Shown: piece by piece, positions 1 through 4,384 of the stretch | How the letters are laid out: every line of letters starts with the position of its first letter | Numbering within the stretch: position 1 is the first letter of the stretch | Assembly (NCBI GenBank): GCA_964363055.1 | Contig: CAYIGN010000038.1 | Span: forward strand, 1 to 6,851 | Source of the DNA: CAYIGN01 sp964363055 | Lineage (GTDB): Bacteria; Patescibacteriota; Minisyncoccia; Sungbacterales; HO2-52-23 | Reading direction: 5' to 3' | Length of the DNA stretch: 6,851 nucleotides | Position numbers and translations under genes: made by a program | Notes under the pieces: generated by a model | Told to the model about the DNA's origin: nothing | Database searches by the model: none | What the model saw: the letters and a program-made list of their open reading frames with translations, nothing else

Positions 1-1072
1 GATAGCTCGTCCTGCCCCCGCCAAAAGCAACCGATTTTGAAAGCACATTGGACTGCGTATCTGGCGCGATGTGGATCATTTTGGCGCCCGCATCCTGATG
101 CTGTCCGGACCCCGCCATCGCGACTGACAAGGTGTCCGCGCGGCTGCCACGGCCGGCAAGAAGCACTGACGGATATTTCATCGTCACTTTTGATCCAAGA
201 TTGCAATCAATCCACTCCACAAAGGCGCCCTCCTCTGCCCGCGCGCGCTTGGTTACCAAATTATAGACATTGTTTGACCAATTCTGGATCGTGGTGTAGC
301 GGACTCGCGCGTGGGGCTTGACGATGATCTCAACCACTGCGGCATGAAGCGAATCAGTCGCATAGACCGGGGCTGTGCAACCTTCTAGATAGGACACCTC
401 GCTCCCCTCATCCGCAATTATGAGGGTCCGCTCAAACTGGCCGAAGTTCTGGCTGTTGATGCGAAAATATGCCTGCAGCGGCATCTCGACTTTGACGCCC
501 TGCGGCACATAAATGAAACTACCTCCTGACCAGCACGCCGAATTGAGCGCCGCGAATTTATTGTCCCCCACTGGCACGATAGTGCCCAAATACTGCCGTA
601 CCAATTCCGGATATTCGCGCAGTGCTGTATCGGTATCACAGAAAATCACTCCTTGGCGTGCAAGATTGTCGCGGAGCGCATGATAAATCACGTCCGAGTC
701 GTACTGCGCCGCGGCTCCGGCAAAAAATTTCCGCTCGGCTTCCGGCACCCCGATCCGCTCAAACGTGCGTTTGATGTCCGCGGGCACCTCATCCCACGAG
801 CGCGCGGTCTTGTCCCAGGGCTTGGCGTAATAGATAATCTTGTCAAAATCAATCTCGGACAAATCCGCGCCCCAAGTCGGCATTGTCTTTGCCCAAAAAA
901 TCTTCAAAGCATCCAGCCGGAATTGCCGCATCCAATCCGGCTCGCTTTTGAGCGCCGATATCTCATCAACCACCCCGGCCGAAAGCCCGGGTTTGGTTTG
1001 ATGCACGGGCATCCGATCGTCATAAAATCCGTATTGATATTTAGTCAATACTGGTAGATCTTGCCTCCTCAT
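1..1072 (-). CDS. sufB: Fe-S cluster assembly scaffold SufB (3' end outside window)
   Basis: SufB is the core of the cytoplasmic SufBC2D complex, on which Fe-S clusters are built with sulfur delivered by a SufS/SufE-type system. The minus-strand frame is open from position 1072 to the left edge, giving about 357 residues of a usual 470-495, so the C-terminal quarter is missing. Visible SufB hallmarks, in order: KYQYGF near the N-terminus, EPDWMRQFRLDAL, QGVIFCDTDTALREYPELV, NKFAALNSACWSGGSFIYVP, a SYLEGCTAP segment with its cysteine near residue 232, and GSGQHQDAGAKMIHIAP. The assigned ATG (1072-1070) lies just before AGGAGG. An alternative in-frame TTG at 1048, 15 nt after that AGGAGG, is possible and would suit the conserved N-terminus. 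The gene is separated from sufC by a DGR region, which is unusual. Family identification is very secure; the start is not. Confidence 0.95.
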   Translation of the reverse strand, partial: MRRQDLPVLTKYQYGFYDDRMPVHQTKPGLSAGVVDEISALKSEPDWMRQFRLDALKIFWAKTMPTWGADLSEIDFDKIIYYAKPWDKTARSWDEVPADIKRTFERIGVPEAERKFFAGAAAQYDSDVIYHALRDNLARQGVIFCDTDTALREYPELVRQYLGTIVPVGDNKFAALNSACWSGGSFIYVPQGVKVEMPLQAYFRINSQNFGQFERTLIIADEGSEVSYLEGCTAPVYATDSLHAAVVEIIVKPHARVRYTTIQNWSNNVYNLVTKRARAEEGAFVEWIDCNLGSKVTMKYPSVLLAGRGSRADTLSVAMAGSGQHQDAGAKMIHIAPDTQSNVLSKSVAFGGGRTSY

Positions 1073-1078
1073 AATACG

Positions 1079-1252
1079 TCAAGAATACGCTTTTTCCCTC
1101 AATCTTTCAACCGCTGTTCTCAACCGATACGTATTCCCATGAGACAATAATCCGAGATACGAAATAATCGTTGCTTCCTTGTCTGCCGCAGTTATCTTTT
1201 TCATCATCCGCGATTTGGTAGTCGTCCGCAATACTCGATGATCCGGAAAATG
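1079..1252 (-). pseudogene. C-terminal remnant of a DGR-type reverse transcriptase
   Basis: This minus-strand frame carries HFPDHRVLRTTTKSRM followed by SYLGLLSHGNTYRLR, ending at a TGA 6 nt before the sufB ATG. The first block resembles the FPxHRxLR segment that follows the catalytic domain in group II intron/DGR-type reverse transcriptases. The second resembles their C-terminal S(Y/W)(L/I)xxxxHxNxYRLR block. Only about 58 codons remain. The polymerase core with its YxDD motif, some 300 residues upstream, is absent. A GTG at 1267 could open a 62-codon reading frame, but the upstream residues lose RT resemblance. It lies on the same strand as the template repeat and downstream of it, the common DGR order. 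Identification is by motif memory, not a search. An unrelated small ORF is the alternative. Confidence 0.62.
1082..1110 (-). promoter_or_regulatory. Putative sigma70 promoter for sufB
   Basis: On the minus strand, TTGAAA (1110-1105) is followed by a 17-nt spacer and TATTCT (1087-1082). Initiation would fall about 1074-1076, only a few bases before the assigned sufB ATG, so the message would be nearly leaderless or would use the AGGAGG at 1069-1064 for a downstream start. The site lies inside the 3' end of the reverse-transcriptase remnant. It fits the need for a separate sufB promoter, since terminators lie between sufC and sufB. Confidence 0.45.
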
Positions 1253-1260
1253 CGCTCTCC

Positions 1261-1338
1261 GAACCACTGAATGAAATCGGCAAGACGCTCGGCGGCTGGG
1301 TCAAAGGCATTAAAAATAAAACTCCCGCCAAAGAGTAG
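1261..1338 (+). pseudogene. C-terminal remnant of an Avd-like four-helix-bundle protein
   Basis: On the plus strand the frame ending at TAG 1336-1338 reads EPLNEIGKTLGGWVKGIKNK and then five more residues. The NEIGKxLGGW(I/V)K motif matches my memory of the C-terminus of S23-like four-helix-bundle proteins, the family that includes Avd, the DGR accessory protein that binds the reverse transcriptase and template RNA. Only about 25 codons remain; there is no start codon, and a stop lies further upstream in frame. The resemblance begins almost exactly where the opposite-strand reverse-transcriptase remnant ends (about 1253-1266), so both genes appear to have lost their 5' portions at one junction. 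The stretch is short, so chance similarity cannot be excluded. Confidence 0.48.
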
Positions 1339-1344
1339 CGGGAG
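1308..1344 (-). terminator. Rho-independent terminator downstream of the template repeat
   Basis: The stem CTCCCGC (1322-1328) pairs with GCGGGAG (1338-1344). On the minus strand it is followed by TTTTATTTTT. It lies 15 bp beyond the template repeat, so it would end a template-repeat RNA before the reverse-transcriptase remnant and sufB. The avd remnant's stop codon sits inside the stem-loop. Confidence 0.7.
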
Positions 1345-1358
1345 AAATACAAGAGTTT

Positions 1359-1471
1359 CGGGAGAAGACGTGGTTGCCGTCATTCCACCTGTTCAGGTTA
1401 TCCACCGAGTTGGCGTTCACGTTCCAGCCATCGCCATTCCAATTCACGTTCACCGCGTGAAGCACTCCGTT
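1359..1471 (-). repeat. DGR template repeat (TR)
   Basis: This 113-bp segment aligns without gaps to the 3' end of target gene 1 (1815-1927). There are 19 mismatches, and every one is at a T of this plus-strand sequence, meaning an A on the coding strand; the 84 non-adenine positions are all identical. Nineteen of the 29 template adenines differ. Read in frame it is asparagine-rich (NVNWN, NVNAN, NLNRWN), because AAC/AAT codons allow the widest replacement when adenines are randomised. Its 3' end has an adenine-free GTCTTCTCCCG shared with the VR, a plausible initiation-of-mutagenic-homing segment. One more flanking position (1358 against 1814) is also an A-type mismatch. Confidence 0.95.
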
Positions 1472-1694
1472 CTCATACCGGAAGCCGTCTATGCCACTGC
1501 CCCTCGAATACTCTCGGGGCTGAATCGTATTCGGGACCTCAAAGTCCTCCAGCATCCGGTACCAATTCCTGTATTTTTGAAAGAATACTTTCTACACTCT
1601 TATGCAAGACGTATCCGGCATAACTCCCGCAGGAAGCATTCTAGAATCACGTCGGAAAAGCCGTGGCCGTTCCGTATCTTATGAATCCTTAATC

Positions 1695-1703
1695 AGTATA
1701 GCA
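1695..1703 (-). promoter_or_regulatory. Extended -10 promoter for the template-repeat RNA
   Basis: The minus strand reads TGC-TATACT (1703-1695), an extended -10 element. No good -35 hexamer is present, because the region upstream is occupied by the terminator of target gene 1. Initiation would be near 1688 and would give an independent transcript through the template repeat. Based on motif only. Confidence 0.42.
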
Positions 1704-1707
1704 GGTT

Positions 1708-1753
1708 TGAGACAAAAAATAACCCTCGGCTCGCGAAGCTCGCAAACCGAGGG
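1708..1753 (-). terminator. Terminator of target gene 1
   Basis: CCCTCGG (1723-1729) pairs with CCGAGGG (1747-1753). On the minus strand the stem is followed by TTATTTTTTG. It lies about 50 bp after the stop codon of target gene 1. Hairpins shortly downstream of the VR help target recognition in some DGRs, so this stem could have a second role. That is inference. Confidence 0.75.
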
Positions 1754-1762
1754 CAAAGGGTT

Positions 1763-1778
1763 AAAGGAACAAAGGAAC
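1763..1778. repeat. Two tandem 8-bp units after target gene 1
   Basis: AAAGGAAC occurs twice head to tail between the stop codon of target gene 1 and its terminator, within a wider run of AAAGG/AAAGGG words. A similar AAAG-based tandem run follows target gene 2 (2903-2921). Its shared position after both variable tails is suggestive, but short purine repeats also arise by slippage. Confidence 0.6.
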
Positions 1779-1804
1779 CTGACAAAAGCAAAGAATCCAA
1801 GTTC

Positions 1805-2467
1805 CTAGGAATTGCGGGAGAAGACGCGGCCGCCGTCACCCCACCCGTCCAGGTGATCCACCGAGTAGGCGCGCACGCGCCAGCCATCGCCACCCCAATC
1901 CACGCTCACCGCGTGAAGCACTCCGCGAATATCTCTCGGATAGAAAACGTTCCACCAGTCAGTAAGTAGAACGCCATCCTCACCGTTGGGCTGGTGTTCC
2001 ATCAGATAATAGATCTGTGCGAGCGTAGTTTCCTCAAATCCTGTACCAAGCTCTGCACGGATCTCATTATCCCGTGCGCCTCGCGAGAGCCTTGCGTAGC
2101 GCAGAGTAACCTCGGCCGCCGGCTCCTCGACTTTTTCGAGAAACCAAGTTTGAAAATTATGCCCAAGATACGAAACCTTCACACGCGCTTTCCGGCTGGT
2201 GTCGACCACGAATTTCTGCTTGGTGACAAACCGCTCGGTCATCGCCGGGATGCTGACCGTGCCGAGCACTTCGAGAAACGGGGATTTCGGTGCTTCAGTA
2301 TCGATCTTTGATGCGAGCAGTCGCACTGCGAAGTCCTGATGACTCTTGATTATTTGAAGGACCTCCAGGACTTGCTCGGCATCACGGTTTCCGTCCCGCA
2401 CAAGCTCGCCCACGCCAATCAATAGACTGAACATCCTTGCCCCCTGCTGGTCGGTTGTCGCGGCCAT
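1805..2467 (-). CDS. DGR target (variable) protein, VR-bearing, family 1
   Basis: A 220-residue protein whose last 38 residues (about 181-218) are the variable repeat paired with the template at 1359-1471. Its biochemical role is unknown. DGR targets usually display a variable ligand-binding surface. Residues 1-180 hold a helical N-terminal part, then a segment with KFVVDTS, VKVSYLGHNF and WFLEKVEEP, and a linker reading NGEDGVLLTDWWNVFYPRD. I recognise this as a recurrent CPR DGR-target layout but cannot name a fold. No signal peptide or membrane segment is visible, so the protein is probably cytoplasmic. Compared with the template, Asn codons have become R, S, D, G, Y and H. The ATG at 2467 is preceded by GAGGAG with 6-nt spacing. 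The frame is intact. It is preceded by leader repeat copy 1 and followed by its own terminator. Confidence 0.88.
   Translation of the reverse strand: MAATTDQQGARMFSLLIGVGELVRDGNRDAEQVLEVLQIIKSHQDFAVRLLASKIDTEAPKSPFLEVLGTVSIPAMTERFVTKQKFVVDTSRKARVKVSYLGHNFQTWFLEKVEEPAAEVTLRYARLSRGARDNEIRAELGTGFEETTLAQIYYLMEHQPNGEDGVLLTDWWNVFYPRDIRGVLHAVSVDWGGDGWRVRAYSVDHLDGWGDGGRVFSRNS
1815..1927 (-). repeat. DGR variable repeat (VR1) in target gene 1
   Basis: A 113-bp partner of the template repeat, ending 7 bp before the stop codon. Mismatches on the coding strand are 14 A-to-G, 4 A-to-C and 1 A-to-T, with no change at any template G, C or T. They change 13 codons, mostly Asn to Arg, Asp, Gly, Ser, Tyr or His. 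The sequence diverges immediately outside both ends, which defines the repeat sharply. This direction of change is unidirectional and cannot be explained by ordinary paralogue divergence. Confidence 0.95.
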
Positions 2468-2511
2468 ACCTCTCTCCTCTCGATTTCCGGTTATCGCGGT
2501 AAAACGGTCTC

Positions 2512-2654
2512 GCCGCCCGCCAAAAGCTGCGACTTTGAAGCCGTATTTCTATGCCAATCCGACTTCAAAGCCGCAGCCCGCACAAAATTGAGAATAAAAA
2601 GAACCTGCGAAAATACGCTATTTATCTTATCATTTCTTTTTAATAATGTCAAGG
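2512..2654 (-). repeat. Leader repeat, copy 1 (upstream of target gene 1)
   Basis: About 143 bp that match 3570-3711 with four substitutions and one single-base indel. It lies upstream of target gene 1 and ends 44 bp before its ATG. It contains a 15-bp stem (2526-2540 with 2563-2577, one G-T type mismatch, 22-nt loop) and, at its upstream end, TTGACA (2652-2647), a 17-nt spacer and TAAGAT (2629-2624), a fair promoter. The same bases decode as LDIIKKK and a stop, the last codons of the protease gene at copy 2, so copy 1 carries a gene tail without its gene. Weaker similarity continues toward the ribosome binding site. Confidence 0.93.
2526..2577 (-). promoter_or_regulatory. Conserved leader hairpin, copy 1
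   Basis: The 15-bp inverted repeat GCTGCGACTTTGAAG / CTTCAAAGCCGCAGC would form a stable hairpin in the 5' leader of target gene 1. It has no following U-tract, so it is unlikely to be a terminator. Both arms are identical in copy 2 (3584-3635). It could be a regulatory or stabilising leader structure; the function is not known. Confidence 0.6.
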
Positions 2655-2658
2655 ATAC

Positions 2659-2689
2659 AATATGTACCAAGCTTAGCTTGGTACATATT
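2659..2689. repeat. Perfect 15-bp inverted repeat with one central base
   Basis: AATATGTACCAAGCT (2659-2673) and its exact reverse complement (2675-2689) flank a single T. It abuts the upstream end of leader repeat copy 1 and has no counterpart at copy 2. It could mark the duplication or insertion breakpoint, bind a dimeric regulator, or form a cruciform. It lacks a T-tract on either strand, so it is not a convincing terminator. Confidence 0.8.
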
Positions 2690-2783
2690 CCGAACCGTAA
2701 TCAAGGATATTCTCAACGCACGGATCCTGGATTCGGCAGCGAGAAGCCGTAACCACCCGCGTACGCGCCTACTACCGTTTGTG

Positions 2784-2792
2784 ATTATACCA
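2784..2792 (-). promoter_or_regulatory. Extended -10 promoter upstream of leader copy 1
   Basis: The minus strand reads TGG-TATAAT (2792-2784), a consensus extended -10 directly after the terminator of target gene 2. Initiation near 2777 would give target gene 1 a leader of about 310 nt running through the inverted repeat and leader repeat copy 1. The 2690-2783 stretch holds no gene I recognise. Motif evidence only. Confidence 0.4.
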
Positions 2793-2795
2793 TAG

Positions 2796-2831
2796 AAAAA
2801 GTAAAAGCCCTGTGCGGATCCGCACAGGGCT
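2796..2831 (-). terminator. Terminator of target gene 2
   Basis: A 26-bp perfect palindrome (2806-2831; half-site AGCCCTGTGCGGA) is followed on the minus strand by TTTACTTTTTC. It lies about 90 bp after the stop codon of target gene 2. The plus-strand side has only a weak T-run. Confidence 0.8.
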
Positions 2832-2902
2832 GAAGTTTTATGCTGTTTTCCGGCGCGTTTCGGCGCGATTGCTGATCACCAAGGACTAAAGGGCAAAGGC
2901 CC

Positions 2903-2921
2903 AAAGTACAAAGTACAAAGT
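2903..2921. repeat. Tandem AAAGTAC heptamers after target gene 2
   Basis: AAAGTAC occurs twice and is followed by a partial third copy (AAAGT), immediately before the stop codon of target gene 2 as read on the plus strand. It is preceded by AAAGGGCAAAGGCCC. Target gene 1 has a similar AAAGG-rich stretch in the same position. Confidence 0.7.
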
Positions 2922-2922
2922 G

Positions 2923-3522
2923 TTAACTTGCACGCAGAGCCGCGGGGTAGTAGCCGTACCAGACACGGCCAAGCCAGTTGTAGTACCAGCGCCATCTGCC
3001 GCCGTCCCAGCACAGATAACGGACAGGCAAGCCGCCGCCACCCGGGCGGCGATAGATGGTCCCCCAGAAGAAAACGTGGGTGATGCATCCATCTGTTTTC
3101 TCCTTCCAGCTCTCGGGAATGAGATACTGATGCGCGAAGAGGTAATCCAGTACATTCGCGTTTAGGACCGGCTTGCCTGCCAATTCCTCGCGAATCTTAT
3201 GCCCATAGATTAACTTGCCCTCACGCTGCTGCTGCTGCGAGTCGGACAGGTAGAATTGCACAGCGGCGGGATTCCATTTGAACAAGCCACTTTTCTGATG
3301 CTCCTCCACCGTCAAACCATTAGGGACGAAGGGATCGGGATCGCAGTCAATTATATGCTCCAGCATCCTCACTTCGGCTTGACCGAGGATGACGCTGCGT
3401 ATATCTGCAAGGATGGTGCCCTCGCAGAGCCGCTTCACCTCTTCATTGTTCCAGCCGGTGCGCCGGAACGCGAGCTTCAGTTCGCTGGCCTGTTCGACAT
3501 CGAGCGTCTCAAGCGTACTCAT
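2923..3522 (-). CDS. DGR-type target protein, family 2 (variable-type C-terminus)
   Basis: A 199-residue protein with no detectable signal peptide or membrane segment. The N-terminal third has TGWNNEEVKRLCEG and ILADIRSVILGQAEV. The middle has DPFVPNG and HQKSGLFKWNP, a short QQQQ run, then GKPVLNANVLDYLFAHQYLIPESWK and HVFFWGTIYRR. The tail, about residues 168-199, is rich in W, Y, G and R and ends PAALRAS. I recognise this as a recurrent DGR-target layout in CPR bacteria, whose templates encode Asn at the variable sites. It is not homologous to target gene 1 in any stretch I can align, and its tail is not derived from the template at 1359-1471. AGGAGG lies 8 nt before the ATG. It is preceded by leader repeat copy 2. 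The role is unknown; a binding protein with a diversified surface is likely. Confidence 0.75.
   Translation of the reverse strand: MSTLETLDVEQASELKLAFRRTGWNNEEVKRLCEGTILADIRSVILGQAEVRMLEHIIDCDPDPFVPNGLTVEEHQKSGLFKWNPAAVQFYLSDSQQQQREGKLIYGHKIREELAGKPVLNANVLDYLFAHQYLIPESWKEKTDGCITHVFFWGTIYRRPGGGGLPVRYLCWDGGRWRWYYNWLGRVWYGYYPAALRAS
2926..3020 (-). repeat. Presumed variable repeat (VR2) of target gene 2
   Basis: The final ~32 codons read RYLCWDGGRWRWYYNWLG and then RVWYGYYPAALRAS. The alternation of fixed W/L/P residues with small, aromatic or charged residues at codons of the TAC, GGC, CGC and GAC type is what a template of AAC codons gives after adenine randomisation. No template for it is present in the window, so the limits are approximate and the assignment rests on family resemblance. 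Confidence 0.5.
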
Positions 3523-3569
3523 AGTCGTCTCCTCCTGTTACTCCATTTTCCGGTTGTCGCATAGATCTT

Positions 3570-3711
3570 GCCGCCCGCCAATAGCTGCGACTTTGAAGCC
3601 GTATTTCTATGCCAATCCGACTTCAAAGCCGCAGCCCGCACAAAATTGAGAATAAAAAGAACCTGCGAAAATGCACTATTTATCTATCATTTCTTCTTAA
3701 TAATGTCAAGG
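3570..3711 (-). repeat. Leader repeat, copy 2 (upstream of target gene 2)
   Basis: The partner of 2512-2654. Its left end is 47 bp upstream of the target gene 2 ATG, and its right end overlaps the last eight codons of the retropepsin-like gene. The hairpin arms are 3584-3598 and 3621-3635. The TTGACA (3709-3704) is preserved, but the -10 region reads TAGATA because of a one-base deletion relative to copy 1, so the promoter is weaker on paper. Because this copy is continuous with an intact upstream gene, it is probably the original and copy 1 the duplicate. Confidence 0.93.
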
Positions 3712-4148
3712 GCCCTGCTCACTGATTGCGATTCCCTCCCCTGGAGAAACCCGCTTCTCTGCTTCATCTCTTCAAAGATCACGGTAAACCGGTCAAATAC
3801 TCCCTCCCGGCCCAACACGCGCGGAGAAGATTGCTGGTCAAGGAATACGATTGGCAGATGAAGTTCTGCATCGCCGAGTCTAACCACCACTTCATGCTGC
3901 CAGCCGTCAATCATATTTACACCCACTCCTTTTATGGAGATCGGGGCGCCTTCTTCAGGAATAATGCCCAATGAGGCCGCGTCTGATTTAGGAAGCGCGG
4001 ATATCTTGGCGCCCGAATCAACAACCAAAAAAAGCGAGATCCACTCGCTATCGCCCGATTGGAATAATACCCGCGCCGCAGGAAATATATTTACCGTTCC
4101 ATATTCGTCGAGTGTGATTCCGTACGGGAAGATAAATGAATTACCCAT
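3687..4148 (-). CDS. Retropepsin-like aspartic protease
   Basis: A 153-residue single-domain protein of the bacterial retroviral-type aspartyl protease group. The catalytic motif is LVVDSGAKIS (DSG at residues 44-46). It is followed by a flap-like IKGVGV (72-77) and the second conserved block VLGREGVFDRF (111-121). Such proteins hold one catalytic Asp and work as homodimers. No signal peptide or membrane anchor is visible, so it is probably cytoplasmic. Substrates are unknown. The ATG overlaps the end of the DUF5678-type gene by 8 nt (ATGGGTAA), suggesting translational coupling. The last codons lie in leader repeat copy 2, which also holds the promoter-like site for target gene 2. Dependence on the neighbouring DGR is not shown. 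Confidence 0.85.
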   Translation of the reverse strand: MGNSFIFPYGITLDEYGTVNIFPAARVLFQSGDSEWISLFLVVDSGAKISALPKSDAASLGIIPEEGAPISIKGVGVNMIDGWQHEVVVRLGDAELHLPIVFLDQQSSPRVLGREGVFDRFTVIFEEMKQRSGFLQGRESQSVSRALDIIKKK

Positions 4149-4350
4149 AATAAATCACCGAGAGCGTCTCCGGTACGGCAAAGATGTGGATCTCGTGAAG
4201 CGGTTTTTGGGGAAAAAGCTTCCTTGCCCTCCGAATAACCTCTCCAAGATTCCTTCCGGTTGCCACGATCTTCCCGTCCACTATCGCGACCTGCTTGCCG
4301 CCATATTTTTTGACATCAATAATAGGGGTCTTGATCCGTCTGGGCTTCAT
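4141..4350 (-). CDS. DUF5678-type small protein
   Basis: A 69-residue basic protein: PIIDVKKYGGKQVAIVDGKI, then VATGRNLGEVIRRARK, and IHIFAVPET near the C-terminus. The KYxGKxVAIxDGKxxATGxxLxEVxxxA pattern is typical of DUF5678, whose function is not established. It is probably a small alpha/beta cytosolic fold. Pairing with a retropepsin-like protease by overlapping frames suggests the two act together, perhaps as adaptor or substrate and protease (inference). There is no Shine-Dalgarno sequence, and a promoter -10 lies 6 nt before the ATG, so the transcript is probably leaderless. The stop codon overlaps the protease start. Confidence 0.8.
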   Translation of the reverse strand: MKPRRIKTPIIDVKKYGGKQVAIVDGKIVATGRNLGEVIRRARKLFPQKPLHEIHIFAVPETLSVIYYG

Positions 4351-4356
4351 ACGTAC

Positions 4357-4384
4357 AGTATAAATCTATCATTCATTAAGTCAA
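4357..4384 (-). promoter_or_regulatory. Promoter of the DUF5678-protease unit, leaderless
   Basis: TTGACT (4384-4379), a 16-nt spacer and TATACT (4362-4357) on the minus strand. The -10 ends 6 nt before the ATG at 4350, so initiation should fall at or next to the start codon. The -35 overlaps the sufC stop codon. The unit is therefore probably transcribed independently of sufC. Confidence 0.6.

Larger units (their letters stand above)
1308..1688 (-). ncRNA. Candidate DGR template-repeat RNA
   Basis: A minus-strand RNA of about 380 nt is predicted between the promoter-like site at 1695-1703 and the terminator at 1308-1344. It contains the template repeat (1471-1359). In known DGRs such an RNA is copied by the DGR reverse transcriptase with errors at adenines. 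An open frame runs through the repeat (1555-1310, 81 codons), but its asparagine-rich middle is what AAC/AAT template codons give by chance. The 1472-1690 segment upstream contains no gene I recognise. RNA boundaries are inferred from sequence signals only. Confidence 0.5.

Noticed and set aside
653..1057. 134-codon plus-strand frame
   Set aside because: Lies wholly antisense to well-conserved sufB and has no recognisable protein features.
1310..1555. 81-codon asparagine-rich reading frame through the template repeat
   Set aside because: Its similarity to target gene 1 is confined to the template repeat and is explained by the TR/VR relation. No ribosome binding site, and the ends resemble nothing.
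2690..2790. tRNA or second template repeat in the spacer before leader copy 1
   Set aside because: A GGTTCGGAAT word hints at a T-loop, but no cloverleaf folds. The segment is not adenine-rich in the required pattern and does not match the tail of target gene 2.
3226..3240. GCT trinucleotide run in target gene 2
   Set aside because: Only about four units, coding for QQQQ; too short to suggest phase variation.
2512..3711. CRISPR array
   Set aside because: Only two long copies spaced about 0.9 kb apart with genes between them; no short regular repeats or spacers.
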